Origin: Bacteroidia bacterium
GTDB lineage: Bacteria; Bacteroidota; Bacteroidia; Bacteroidales; Tannerellaceae
Direction: 5' to 3'
Length of the DNA: 6,788 nt
Assembly: GCA_025996775.1 (NCBI GenBank)
Contig: BNTS01000141.1
Span: forward strand, 1-6,788
Numbering within the stretch: position 1 is the stretch's first letter; every line of letters begins with the position of its first letter. This document shows positions 1-6,168 of the stretch, one piece after another. A program made the position numbers and the translations under genes. A model generated the notes under the pieces. It had not been told where the DNA came from. It did not search any database and was given only the letters and a program-made list of their open reading frames with translations.

Positions 1-446
1 CAAAACACGAAGTAATGCAGGCTGGTGATTTTACCGGTCATCAATCCGTGGCCGATGGCTTGGCTGCCTGCTATATTGGAAACAACCAGTACATGCTGTT
101 TTCTGTGACGCATGCGTATGAAGAGATGGCAAGTGTAGCGGCGCAACTTCAATATCATATTATAGATATGAATGCGGATAACGGTTATGGCAAACGTATC
201 GATACCAAAACCTTGGAAGACACCGGTATGTCGGAAAGTGTGGAACTGATACCTGTCCCGGGCACTTCGGATGAGTATTGGTTGGTATACAACATGATAT
301 CTCCTAATGAAATAAGAGTTCGGAAAATCACAGGTAATTCAGTCGGCAATGTTCACAGGACACTCCCCATGTCCGGCCATGTTTCTTCGTCCTTAAGCTA
401 CCACCTTAAGGATAATTCAAAGTACAATATGCCGGCTATGGCATAG
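1..446 (+). CDS. 3' part of a surface/secreted beta-propeller-like protein (5' end outside window)
   Basis: The reading frame is open to the left edge (first full codon at base 3) and stops at TAG 444-446, leaving about 147 residues. The segment with 'YHIIDMNADNGYGKR', then 'ESVELIPVPGTSDEYWLVYN', then 'IRVRKITGNSVG' resembles the repeated beta-strand units in the N-terminal, propeller-like part of large Bacteroidetes proteins that often end in gliding-motility-type or Por sorting domains. In that family an aspartate-methionine strand is followed by a glycine-rich turn, and later by a strand reading like 'W-V-hydrophobic'. This is recognition by eye, not a search. No C-terminal sorting domain is present: the protein ends a few residues after 'LSYHLKDNSKYN', where another strand would be expected, so it may be truncated. 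The stop lies inside a palindrome (433-449). Function is unknown. It is unrelated to the operon downstream. Confidence 0.5.
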   Translation, partial: KHEVMQAGDFTGHQSVADGLAACYIGNNQYMLFSVTHAYEEMASVAAQLQYHIIDMNADNGYGKRIDTKTLEDTGMSESVELIPVPGTSDEYWLVYNMISPNEIRVRKITGNSVGNVHRTLPMSGHVSSSLSYHLKDNSKYNMPAMA

Positions 447-458
447 CCGAATGTCGGC
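433..458. repeat. Two overlapping, mutually exclusive hairpins at the end of the first gene
   Basis: CGGCTATGGCATAGCCG (433-449) is a perfect inverted repeat that includes the TAG stop codon. Directly after and overlapping it, GCCGA (446-450) pairs with TCGGC (454-458) over a 3-nt ATG loop and is followed by TTTCT. The second hairpin could act as a weak rightward terminator, but the T run is short. Both use GCCG at 446-449, so only one can form at a time. Confidence 0.5.
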
Positions 459-492
459 TTTCTATCAAATTTTACCATTCTTTCTATTGTTT

Positions 493-612
493 CGACCCAT
501 CGGGTCGTATGTTTATAGAAAAATGTCAAACCACACGATGTGCGACCCCCAAAGGGGTCGAATGGCGGGGTGGCGCAAATCATTGCTATAAATATGTGAC
601 CCATTCCGGGTC
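493..612. repeat. Three regularly spaced GACCC...GGGTC hairpins
   Basis: Three related inverted repeats are visible. CGACCC (493-498) pairs with GGGTCG (502-507), loop ATC. CGACCCC (543-549) pairs with GGGGTCG (554-560), loop CAAA. GACCC (598-602) pairs with GGGTC (608-612), loop ATTCC. Centres lie near 500, 552 and 605, so spacing is about 52-53 bp. A weaker GGG-TGT-CCC (628-636) follows. Stem sequence is conserved while loops and flanks differ. That fits a short intergenic palindrome family rather than tandem duplication, and no direct-repeat/spacer structure like CRISPR is present. Confidence 0.7.
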
Positions 613-650
613 TCTAATAGATTTTTCGGGTGTCCCAATGACGAAAACAG

Positions 651-713
651 GAGAGACGCGGCACGCATGTACATTCGCGCACGCACGTAGAGACGCGATT
701 AATCGCGTCTCTA
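651..713. repeat. AGAGACGCG palindromic repeat: 26-bp perfect palindrome plus a half copy
   Basis: Bases 688-713 form a perfect 26-bp palindrome with arms TAGAGACGCGATT and AATCGCGTCTCTA meeting without a loop. A half copy, GAGAGACGCG, lies upstream at 651-660. Each GAGACGCG unit sits next to a GCACGC(A/C)(T/C)GT word (661-670 follows the half copy, 679-688 precedes the palindrome), giving an imperfect direct repeat. From memory, palindromes of the type GAGACG...CGTCTC are widespread between genes in Bacteroidetes and cyanobacteria, so this is probably a small non-autonomous element. No transposase is present here. Confidence 0.7.
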
Positions 714-729
714 TACGATATGTTTTTAT

Positions 730-759
730 TTTGTCATTCGTCATTGATTCGTATCTTTG
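730..759 (+). promoter_or_regulatory. Orphan Bacteroides-type promoter
   Basis: TATCTTTG at 752-759 is an exact match to the Bacteroides -7 element TAnnTTTG, and TTTG at 730-733 matches the -33 element with an 18-nt spacer. Transcription would start near 765. No credible gene follows: the only nearby ATG (767) opens a 17-codon, lysine- then phenylalanine-rich frame ending at 820. The promoter may have served a gene since lost, or drive a non-coding transcript reaching the terminator at 1287-1311. Confidence 0.55.
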
Positions 760-762
760 TAG

Positions 763-793
763 CAAAATGTCAAAAATATCAAAATGTCAAAAA
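763..793. repeat. 14-bp direct repeat CAAAATGTCAAAAA
   Basis: CAAAATGTCAAAAA occurs at 763-776 and again at 780-793, offset by 17 bp. A related AAAATGTCAAA lies near 520-530. It sits right at the predicted start of transcription from the 730-759 promoter. Low complexity weakens its meaning. Confidence 0.5.
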
Positions 794-909
794 ATGGTCT
801 TTTTTTTCTTCGATTTTTGAGGCGAATTTGGGCTTTTAACACGAAAAACGCAAGGATTTGAGGGTTTGGTAAATACAAAAAGACAGCAATGATGAGTTGA
901 AAGTTGAAA

Positions 910-962
910 ATTGAAAGTATAGAGCGGGAATAATGCTCTACTATTTGTATTTTCCTTTCAAT
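910..962. repeat. Nested inverted repeats (possible long hairpin)
   Basis: The outer arms ATTGAAAG (910-917) and CTTTCAAT (955-962) are exact inverses. Inside them TAGAGC (920-925) pairs with GCTCTA (935-940) over a 9-nt loop. Upstream is a heptad-like GTTGAAA/ATTGAAA run (about 896-917). Together these could fold into one interrupted hairpin on either strand. Confidence 0.5.
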
Positions 963-992
963 GGCTGCCATAACGTCATTTAGGCACTCAAG

Positions 993-1015
993 GGATTTAA
1001 GGGTATTTTAAATCC
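993..1015. repeat. 8-bp inverted repeat GGATTTAA/TTAAATCC
   Basis: GGATTTAA (993-1000) pairs exactly with TTAAATCC (1008-1015) over a 7-nt loop (GGGTATT). There is no T run after it, so it is not a typical terminator. Confidence 0.45.
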
Positions 1016-1025
1016 TAACAGATCT

Positions 1026-1054
1026 TAATATTAACCAAATAATAACTAATATTA
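1026..1054. repeat. Two TAATATTA palindromes 21 bp apart
   Basis: TAATATTA occurs at 1026-1033 and 1047-1054. Both copies are self-complementary, and they are offset by 21 bp, about two helical turns. This is the geometry of paired operator half-sites, but the local sequence is very AT-rich, so chance is a real alternative. Confidence 0.3.
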
Positions 1055-1087
1055 AACTCCATTCACAATTCATCCTCATCGCTTCAG

Positions 1088-1173
1088 AAAATCATTTAGA
1101 TGATTTTAAAAATGATCTAAATGAAATTTCCAAATTATGCTGATGACGTCCGGAAATCATCTAAATGATTTCC
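1088..1173. repeat. Cluster of AAATCAT/ATGATTT hairpins with alternative pairings
   Basis: AAAATCAT (1088-1095) pairs with ATGATTTT (1100-1107) over loop TTAG. GGAAATCAT (1152-1160) pairs with ATGATTTCC (1165-1173) over loop CTAA. The 18-bp cores of the two hairpins are exact reverse complements of each other. A third partial copy at about 1111-1127 lets TCATTTAGAT (1092-1101) pair instead with ATCTAAATGA (1115-1124). So one sequence occurs in both orientations within 86 bp, and several folds compete. Confidence 0.65.
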
Positions 1174-1213
1174 CCAAAAGAAGCCGTCTTTTCAAAATAT
1201 TTTTCCCAAATCA

Positions 1214-1257
1214 CGACGAAAGCTTTACATATCCATTAACTTTGGCCGATTTCGTCG
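1214..1257. repeat. Inverted repeat CGACGAAA/TTTCGTCG
   Basis: CGACGAAA (1214-1221) and TTTCGTCG (1250-1257) are exact inverses separated by 28 nt. It lies 30 bp before the terminator hairpin and could form the distal stem of a structured RNA or be a protein-binding site. Confidence 0.4.
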
Positions 1258-1286
1258 AAACTCCGAATTTCTCGTAACATAAAAAA

Positions 1287-1311
1287 GCCCCTTTTGCTGA
1301 CAAAAGGGGGC
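1287..1311 (-). terminator. Strong hairpin terminator, best read leftward
   Basis: CCCCTTTTG (1288-1296) pairs with CAAAAGGGG (1301-1309) over a CTGA loop. A G-C pair (1287/1311) extends the stem past one bulged G. On the minus strand the hairpin is followed by an unbroken run of six T (complement of 1281-1286), the classic intrinsic terminator. On the plus strand it is followed only by CATTTTAACTGTTTTT, so it may work weakly in that direction too. It would stop leftward transcripts from the small-ORF region, shielding the upstream region, or rightward ones from the promoter at 730-759. Confidence 0.75.
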
Positions 1312-1355
1312 CATTTTAACTGTTTTTAATTGACAAATGAAAAATGCGTTCTGTG

Positions 1356-1448
1356 TTAACGGGCGTGGATCTGGTCTATCTTAAAGAAAGCCTTCGTGGT
1401 GGCAGCCTTTGCTGCATTTATAAGTCCGATATCCTGCGCCCCCATCAT
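1356..1448 (-). CDS. Possible leftward small ORF, 30 residues, alanine/lysine-rich
   Basis: On the minus strand, ATG (complement of 1446-1448; a second ATG follows at once) opens a frame closed by TAA (complement of 1356-1358). The frame begins MMGAQDIGLIN, continues AAKAATTKAFF and ends KIDQIHAR. This balanced mix of A, K, I and D residues reads like a real helical peptide, unlike the Cys/His-rich frame on the opposite strand. An in-frame TGA lies just upstream, so the frame is not the tail of a longer one. The strong leftward terminator begins about 45 nt after the stop. No Shine-Dalgarno sequence and no convincing leftward promoter was found. It could equally be the remnant of a longer gene or part of a non-coding RNA; GCAGC/GCTGC (1402-1415) forms a small hairpin inside it. 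Confidence 0.3.
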   Translation of the reverse strand: MMGAQDIGLINAAKAATTKAFFKIDQIHAR

Positions 1449-1536
1449 GAATGTATATCAATAGTATCTCAAATCATTCATACATTTCATCAAATCATCC
1501 GTTTGCACGAATTTATCTCCAAAAAAGGGGAAAAAG

Positions 1537-1566
1537 TGTGATAATTGAATAAACTTCTTATCTTTG
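1537..1566 (+). promoter_or_regulatory. Predicted promoter of the regulator/acyl-CoA synthetase/proBA/argF' operon
   Basis: TATCTTTG at 1559-1566 is an exact TAnnTTTG -7 element. With the same 18-nt spacer as the promoter at 730-759, the -33 position reads TGTG (1537-1540), three of four matches to TTTG. Transcription would start near 1572, leaving a leader of about 20 nt before ATG 1591. The element rules out a TTG start at 1564, which lies inside it. The weak -33 box suggests modest or activated expression. Confidence 0.6.
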
Positions 1567-1590
1567 GGGCAAATTAATAACTTCAGGATT

Positions 1591-2145
1591 ATGAATGAAC
1601 AGATCAGGCAAATTGCGGAACGATTAGTTGGGCTGCGGGATGCGTTGGAGATAGAAGTGGAAGAGATAGCCGCTGTCTGTAACCTGCCGGTGGAGGATTA
1701 TCTTCTTTTAGAGAGCGGCACGGTGGATATTTCGGTCAGCATTCTGCATCAGATTGCACAGGCGTATGGAGTGGAGCTTACTACGCTGATGTTTGGCGAC
1801 GAGCCAAAAATGAACTCTTACTTTGTTACCCGGAAAGGGAAAGGTATTGCTGTGGAACGTACCAAAGCATACAAGTATCAATCGTTGGCAGCCGGTTTTG
1901 TCAATCGGAAAGCTGATCCTTTTTTTGTGACTGTGCATCCTAAGCCTGACGAAGAGCCTATTTTCCTCAATACCCACTATGGACAGGAATTCAACCTGAT
2001 TCTGGAAGGGCGCATGCTTCTTCGTATCAATGGCAAAGACCTGATTCTGGAAGAAGGCGACAGCATTTATTTCAATTCTGAATTACCTCACGGCATGAAA
2101 GCCCTAAACGGAGAGAAAGTCCGGTTTTTAGCCATAATACTTTGA
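1591..2145 (+). CDS. XRE-family helix-turn-helix regulator with C-terminal cupin sensor domain
   Basis: This 184-residue protein has an N-terminal helix-turn-helix of the XRE/Cro-CI type (about residues 5-67, including 'EEIAAVCNLPVEDYLLLESG' and 'ILHQIAQAYGVELTTLMFG') and a C-terminal cupin_2 domain (about 110-184). Cupin motif 1 is seen as H129-YGQEF-NLILEG140 and motif 2 as G156-DSIYF...PHG168. The metal-ligand set looks reduced: H129, E133 and H167 are candidates. Members of this class are cytoplasmic DNA-binding repressors or activators that sense a small molecule through the cupin barrel. The ATG at 1591 is preferred because the promoter's -7 box overlaps the more upstream TTG. It lies 6 nt ahead of the acyl-CoA synthetase gene, so it probably regulates that gene and its own operon, perhaps in response to a carboxylic acid or acyl-CoA; the ligand is unknown. 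Confidence 0.85.
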   Translation: MNEQIRQIAERLVGLRDALEIEVEEIAAVCNLPVEDYLLLESGTVDISVSILHQIAQAYGVELTTLMFGDEPKMNSYFVTRKGKGIAVERTKAYKYQSLAAGFVNRKADPFFVTVHPKPDEEPIFLNTHYGQEFNLILEGRMLLRINGKDLILEEGDSIYFNSELPHGMKALNGEKVRFLAIIL

Positions 2146-2151
2146 TCAATT

Positions 2152-3804
2152 ATGTTAGAAAGATTTATAGACAAGACAAATTATGAGTCTCAGGAAGACT
2201 TTATCAAGAACTTTAAAGTAAAGGCGCCGGAGAATTTCAACTTCGCGTATGATGTAGTAGATGAATGGGCGCGTATTAACCCTGATAAGAGGGCGCTTTG
2301 CTGGACAAACGACCTGGGTGAACATATTGATTTTTCGTTTGCCGAGATAAAGAAGTATTCAGACCAGACGGCTTCATATTTTCAGTCGCTGGGTATTGGC
2401 CATGGAGATGGGGTGATGCTCATTCTGAAGCGCCGATACGAATTTTGGTTTGCAATCATCGCCCTGCATAAACTGGGCGCTATAGGGATTCCCGCTACGC
2501 ATTTGCTTACTGAAAAAGATATTATATATAGGAATAACGCGGCAGATATTAAGGCTATCGTTTGTGTGGGCGAGGAACCCGTCGCCGGCAACGTGCTGGC
2601 TGCCATTCCTGAATCACCTTCTATAAAGAAACTGGTATCTATCGGACCCCTGGTACCTGAAGGATTTGACGATTTCCATAAGGGTATTGCTACAGCCAAG
2701 CCGTTTGAGAAACCTCAACGCGCCAATGTAAACGAAGATATGTCTCTTCTATACTTTACATCCGGTACAACGGGCAACCCCAAAATGGTGGTTCATGACT
2801 TCACCTATCCTCTGGGGCATATCGTAACGGCCAGCTACTGGCACCACTTGCACGAAGGCAGTCTCCACCTGACCATTGCCGATACCGGCTGGGGGAAAGC
2901 GGTTTGGGGCAAACTATACGGACAATGGATTGCCGGAGCTACCGTATTTGTTTACGACCATGAAAAGTTTACTCCTGCCAATATGCTGCAGATGATTCAA
3001 GACTACCGCATCACTTCTCTTTGTGCTCCGCCTACCATCTTCCGCTTCCTGATACGCGAAGATTTAAGCAAGTACGACCTGTCCTCCCTCGAATATTGCA
3101 CGATAGCCGGCGAGGCATTAAACCCCTCAGTGTACGAAACATTCTTAAATCTGACAGGCATTAAGCTGATGGAAGGTTTCGGGCAAACGGAATCGACCAT
3201 CATCATTGCTACCTTCCCCTGGATGGAACCGAAGCCCGGCTCGATGGGCGTACCCAATCCTCAGTACGACGTTGATTTGATTCGTCCCGACGGCACGCGC
3301 GCAGAAGATGGCGAGCAGGGCGAAATAATCATACGTACCGACAAGGAGAAGCCGCTGGGTCTCTTTAAGGAATATTACCGCGACGCCCGGTTAACGCATG
3401 AAGTATGGAATAACGATGTGTACCATACGGGCGACGTAGCATGGCGTGACGAAGACGGTTACCTCTGGTTTGTTGGAAGAACCGATGATGTGATCAAAAG
3501 TTCCGGCTACCGCATCGGTCCCTTTGAGGTAGAGAGCGCCCTGATGACCCATCCCGCCGTAGTAGAATGTGCCATCACCGGCGCACCCGACGAAGTACGC
3601 GGACAGGTAGTGAAAGCAACCGTAGTCCTCTCCAAAGAATACAAGGATAGGGCAGGCGAAGACCTCATACATGAGATTCAAGACCATGTGAAACGAGTTA
3701 CCGCTCCCTACAAATACCCCCGTATCATAGAGTTTGTAGACGAGTTGCCCAAAACCATCAGCGGCAAAATCCGAAGGGTCGATATTCGCAACAAAGAAAA
3801 CTGA
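2152..3804 (+). CDS. Acyl-CoA synthetase, AMP-forming, medium-chain (ACSM/MACS)-like
   Basis: This 550-residue cytoplasmic enzyme of the adenylate-forming (ANL) superfamily joins a carboxylic acid to CoA through an acyl-AMP, using ATP. All core motifs are intact: P-loop YFTSGTTGNPK (201-211), GFGQTES (342-348), YHTGD (424-428, ribose-binding Asp428), GRTDDVIKSSGYRIG (442-456, hinge between domains) and PKTISGKIRR with catalytic Lys539. 'DTGWGKAVWGKLYGQW' and 'VTAPYKYPRIIEFV' are typical of the ACSM/medium-chain group rather than of acetyl-CoA synthetase (about 650 residues) or long-chain FadD. Substrate cannot be read from sequence; short or branched, medium-chain and aromatic acids are all possible. 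It starts 6 nt after the XRE/cupin gene, implying translational coupling, and ends 14 nt before proB. Both spacings are operon-like and suggest joint expression with amino acid biosynthesis genes. Confidence 0.88.
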   Translation: MLERFIDKTNYESQEDFIKNFKVKAPENFNFAYDVVDEWARINPDKRALCWTNDLGEHIDFSFAEIKKYSDQTASYFQSLGIGHGDGVMLILKRRYEFWFAIIALHKLGAIGIPATHLLTEKDIIYRNNAADIKAIVCVGEEPVAGNVLAAIPESPSIKKLVSIGPLVPEGFDDFHKGIATAKPFEKPQRANVNEDMSLLYFTSGTTGNPKMVVHDFTYPLGHIVTASYWHHLHEGSLHLTIADTGWGKAVWGKLYGQWIAGATVFVYDHEKFTPANMLQMIQDYRITSLCAPPTIFRFLIREDLSKYDLSSLEYCTIAGEALNPSVYETFLNLTGIKLMEGFGQTESTIIIATFPWMEPKPGSMGVPNPQYDVDLIRPDGTRAEDGEQGEIIIRTDKEKPLGLFKEYYRDARLTHEVWNNDVYHTGDVAWRDEDGYLWFVGRTDDVIKSSGYRIGPFEVESALMTHPAVVECAITGAPDEVRGQVVKATVVLSKEYKDRAGEDLIHEIQDHVKRVTAPYKYPRIIEFVDELPKTISGKIRRVDIRNKEN

Positions 3805-3818
3805 TTATTAATTATAAA

Positions 3819-4895
3819 ATGACGCATAAGCGTATAGCGGTAAAGATTGGGAGTAATGTGCTGACTCGAAAGGATGGCACATTGGATGTGACACGGATGT
3901 CGGCCTTGGTTGACCAGGTAGCCGAACTGCATAAACGGGGAGTGGAGATGGTGCTGGTATCATCCGGCGCTGTTGCCTCCGGGCATAGCGAGATTAAGGC
4001 CGGGAAGAAGCTCGACTCCGTCTCGGCTCGCCAGCTCTATTCAGCCGTAGGTCAGGCCAAACTTATCAATCGTTATTACGAGCTCTTTCGCGAACATGGC
4101 ATAATCTGTGGGCAAGTGCTCACTACCAAGGAGAATTTCAGCAGTAGAACACACTACCTCAACCAAAAGCATTGTATGGAGGTGATGCTCGAAAACAAGG
4201 TTATCCCTATTGTGAATGAAAACGATACCATCTCTGTCACGGAGCTGATGTTTACCGATAACGACGAGTTATCCGGTCTCATCGCCTCCATGATGAAGAT
4301 GGACGCCCTGATTATCCTCAGTAATGTAGATGGCATCTACAACGGCGACCCTTCCAGCCCCTCGGCTCATGTAATCCGTGAGATTGGGAGGAAAGAAGAT
4401 ATATCCGACTATGTGCAGACCTCCAAGTCGGCTTTCGGACGGGGCGGTATGCTCACCAAATGCAGCATTGCCCGTAAAGTGGCCGACGAAGGAATATCCG
4501 TCATTATCGCTAACGGCAAGCGCGACAATATCCTTCCCAACTTGCTGGATATGGAGTCAAAAGTAGTCTGCACCCGCTTTCAGCCTGCCGATAAGCCCGT
4601 CAGCAGTGTGAAGAAATGGATTGCCCACTCAGAAGGTTTTGCCAAGGGCGAGGTGCATCTCAACCAAGGCGCAGTCGAAGCTTTGCACGGGCGCAAGGCC
4701 GTCAGCATCCTGCTGGTAGGAGTAACAAGCATTGTTGGTGAGTTTGAGAAAGACGATATCGTGCGCATTATCGACGATAAGGGTGTGCAGATTGGCGTAG
4801 GCTGTGCCGGATACGACAGTCACGAGGCCGTAACATTAATTGGCCGTCGCGATATCAAGCCATTCATACATTATGACTATCTTTGCTTAGACTAA
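3819..4895 (+). CDS. proB: Glutamate 5-kinase
   Basis: ProB (358 residues; E. coli form 367) phosphorylates L-glutamate with ATP to gamma-glutamyl phosphate, the first and usually proline-inhibited step of proline synthesis. The N-terminal amino acid kinase domain (about 1-255) shows KIGSNVLT (9-16), SSGAVASG (48-55), the glutamate-binding NENDT (133-137), DNDELSGLIAS (from Asp147), LIILSNVDGIYNGDP (nucleotide-binding region), and GRGGMLTK (207-214). A C-terminal PUA domain (about 262-350, 'GEVHLNQGAVEALHGRKAVSI' to 'GRRDIKPFIHYDYL') completes the long, two-domain form. The 14-nt AT-rich gap after the acyl-CoA synthetase has no room for a promoter. proA follows after 12 nt. Confidence 0.96.
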   Translation: MTHKRIAVKIGSNVLTRKDGTLDVTRMSALVDQVAELHKRGVEMVLVSSGAVASGHSEIKAGKKLDSVSARQLYSAVGQAKLINRYYELFREHGIICGQVLTTKENFSSRTHYLNQKHCMEVMLENKVIPIVNENDTISVTELMFTDNDELSGLIASMMKMDALIILSNVDGIYNGDPSSPSAHVIREIGRKEDISDYVQTSKSAFGRGGMLTKCSIARKVADEGISVIIANGKRDNILPNLLDMESKVVCTRFQPADKPVSSVKKWIAHSEGFAKGEVHLNQGAVEALHGRKAVSILLVGVTSIVGEFEKDDIVRIIDDKGVQIGVGCAGYDSHEAVTLIGRRDIKPFIHYDYLCLD

Positions 4896-4907
4896 AAGGA
4901 AAAGGTA

Positions 4908-6158
4908 ATGAATACACAACAATTAATAGTAGACGCCGTTCAAGCCTCGCGTACATTTTATCAATATACTGATGCGCAATTGACGGCTGTCCTTCAAGAC
5001 ACAGCCGCCGCTTTGTTGAACGAAAAAGAAACGGCGCTGAAAGCCAATGCGCAAGACTTGGCGCGAATGGACATCAACGATCCGAAGTACGACCGCCTGA
5101 AGCTGACCGAAAGTCGCTTGAAAGGCATGGCGGACGATATGCGAAACGTAGCCACCCTTCCCTCCCCCGTCGGAAAAACACTAAGCGAAACGATTCGCCC
5201 AAACGGTATGTTTATCAGAAAGGTAAGCGTCCCCTTCGGAGTGATTGGCATTATCTACGAAGCCCGCCCAAACGTAACGTTCGATGTCTTCTCCCTTTGC
5301 CTTAAAAGCGGGAATGTATGTGTGCTGAAAGGAGGCTCGGATGCCGAAGCCACCAACCTGGCGCTCGTCTCCATTATCCACCGGGTGTTGGAGAAACACG
5401 GGCTAAACCCTGCGGTATGTACTTTGCTTCCGGCAGCAAGAGAAGCAACGGTTGAGTTGCTGAATGCCGTCGGACTGGTAGATTTGCTAATCCCCCGGGG
5501 TAGCAGTTCGTTGATTAACTATGTACGCAACAATGCCCTTATCCCGGTGATTGAAACAGGTGCAGGGATTTGCCACACCTATTTTGACAAAACAGGCGAC
5601 AAGGAGAAAGCTCGCGCCATCGTAAACAATGCCAAGACGCGCCGGGTAAGCGTATGCAACGCCCTCGATTGCCTTCTTATTAATGAACAACGCCTGCCCG
5701 ACCTCCCCTATATCTGCGAGGATTTGATCAAGAGCCATGTAGAGATATTTGCCGACGGCGCTTCCTACGAAACACTCTCCTGTGGAGAATATCCGCCGGA
5801 ATTGCTCAAACAAGCAACGCCCGAAAGCTATGGTACTGAGTTTTTAGATTATAAGATGAGCATCCGCACAGTAGCCGACGTCGCCGAAGCGGTAGAGCAT
5901 ATCGCCCGCTACAGCTCCAAACATAGCGAATGTATCATCACTGAATCCCCCGATGCCATCCGCTATTTCGAACAAGCCGTCGATGCGGCCTGCATATACG
6001 CCAATGTATCAACGGCCTTCACCGACGGTGCACAGTTTGGCATGGGCGCCGAAATAGGCATCAGCACCCAAAAGCTCCATGCACGAGGCCCCATGGGTCT
6101 CCCCGAACTTACAACTTACAAATACATCATTGAAGGAAACGGACAAACAAGAAATTAA
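4908..6158 (+). CDS. proA: Gamma-glutamyl phosphate reductase (glutamate-5-semialdehyde dehydrogenase)
   Basis: ProA (416 residues; E. coli form 417) reduces gamma-glutamyl phosphate with NADPH to glutamate-5-semialdehyde, which cyclises to pyrroline-5-carboxylate. It belongs to the aldehyde dehydrogenase superfamily. Visible motifs are [13 protein letters not shown] (112-124), KGGSDA (141-146), '[13 protein letters not shown]', the catalytic cysteine in [10 protein letters not shown] (Cys250), and near the C terminus '[23 protein letters not shown]' and '[15 protein letters not shown]'. The full length is present and no defects are seen. The leader carries AAAGGA and AAAAGG purine runs ahead of the ATG, the only Shine-Dalgarno-like sequence in the operon. 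ProB and ProA usually act as a complex that passes on the labile phosphate. No proC is present in the window. Confidence 0.96.
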   Translation: MNTQQLIVDAVQASRTFYQYTDAQLTAVLQDTAAALLNEKETALKANAQDLARMDINDPKYDRLKLTESRLKGMADDMRNVATLPSPVGKTLSETIRPNGMFIRKVSVPFGVIGIIYEARPNVTFDVFSLCLKSGNVCVLKGGSDAEATNLALVSIIHRVLEKHGLNPAVCTLLPAAREATVELLNAVGLVDLLIPRGSSSLINYVRNNALIPVIETGAGICHTYFDKTGDKEKARAIVNNAKTRRVSVCNALDCLLINEQRLPDLPYICEDLIKSHVEIFADGASYETLSCGEYPPELLKQATPESYGTEFLDYKMSIRTVADVAEAVEHIARYSSKHSECIITESPDAIRYFEQAVDAACIYANVSTAFTDGAQFGMGAEIGISTQKLHARGPMGLPELTTYKYIIEGNGQTRN

Positions 6159-6168
6159 ATAATAGAAA

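Larger units (their letters stand above)
447..1590. other. Repeat-rich intergenic region without a large gene
   Basis: About 1.1 kb separates the left-edge gene from the operon. Open frames here are short and read like non-protein sequence, for example a low-complexity FFFF run near 800-820. The region holds several families of short inverted repeats, one strong promoter match (730-759), one strong hairpin terminator (1287-1311), a possible leftward small ORF (1356-1448), and the promoter of the downstream operon (1537-1566). No tRNA, rRNA, transposase or integrase could be recognised. The density of palindromes suggests accumulated small mobile or REP-like elements and possibly a decayed gene. 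Confidence 0.7.

Noticed and set aside
493..636. CRISPR array
   Set aside because: The even spacing looks suggestive, but units are hairpins of 15-18 bp with imperfect identity and no constant repeat of 25-40 bp; no cas genes in the window.
509..820. Rightward 103-residue frame through the hairpin array
   Set aside because: It translates palindromic repeats and a promoter, and ends in a low-complexity FFFF stretch; no protein character.
741..971. Leftward 76-residue frame
   Set aside because: Composition reflects AT-rich DNA and overlaps the promoter at 730-759; no promoter or family match seen on that strand.
1237..1244. TAACTTTG as another promoter -7 element
   Set aside because: Matches TAnnTTTG but has no -33-like sequence at the right distance and is only about 45 bp before a terminator.
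1344..1541. Rightward 65-residue open frame
   Set aside because: Rich in Cys/His/Ile without any recognisable pattern and directly followed by the operon promoter; the opposite strand holds a more protein-like small frame.
1564..1590. Longer start (TTG at 1564) for the XRE/cupin regulator
   Set aside because: It lies inside the TATCTTTG promoter element and the extra nine residues do not extend the helix-turn-helix domain; ATG 1591 is the better start.
2152..3804. Acetyl-CoA synthetase (acs) or long-chain FadD
   Set aside because: Length of 550 residues and the ACSM-like DTGWGK and APYKYPR segments fit the medium-chain group better; Acs is about 100 residues longer.
3805..3818. Separate promoter for proB
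   Set aside because: The 14-nt gap is too short and no TAnnTTTG with -33 element was seen at the end of the acyl-CoA synthetase gene.
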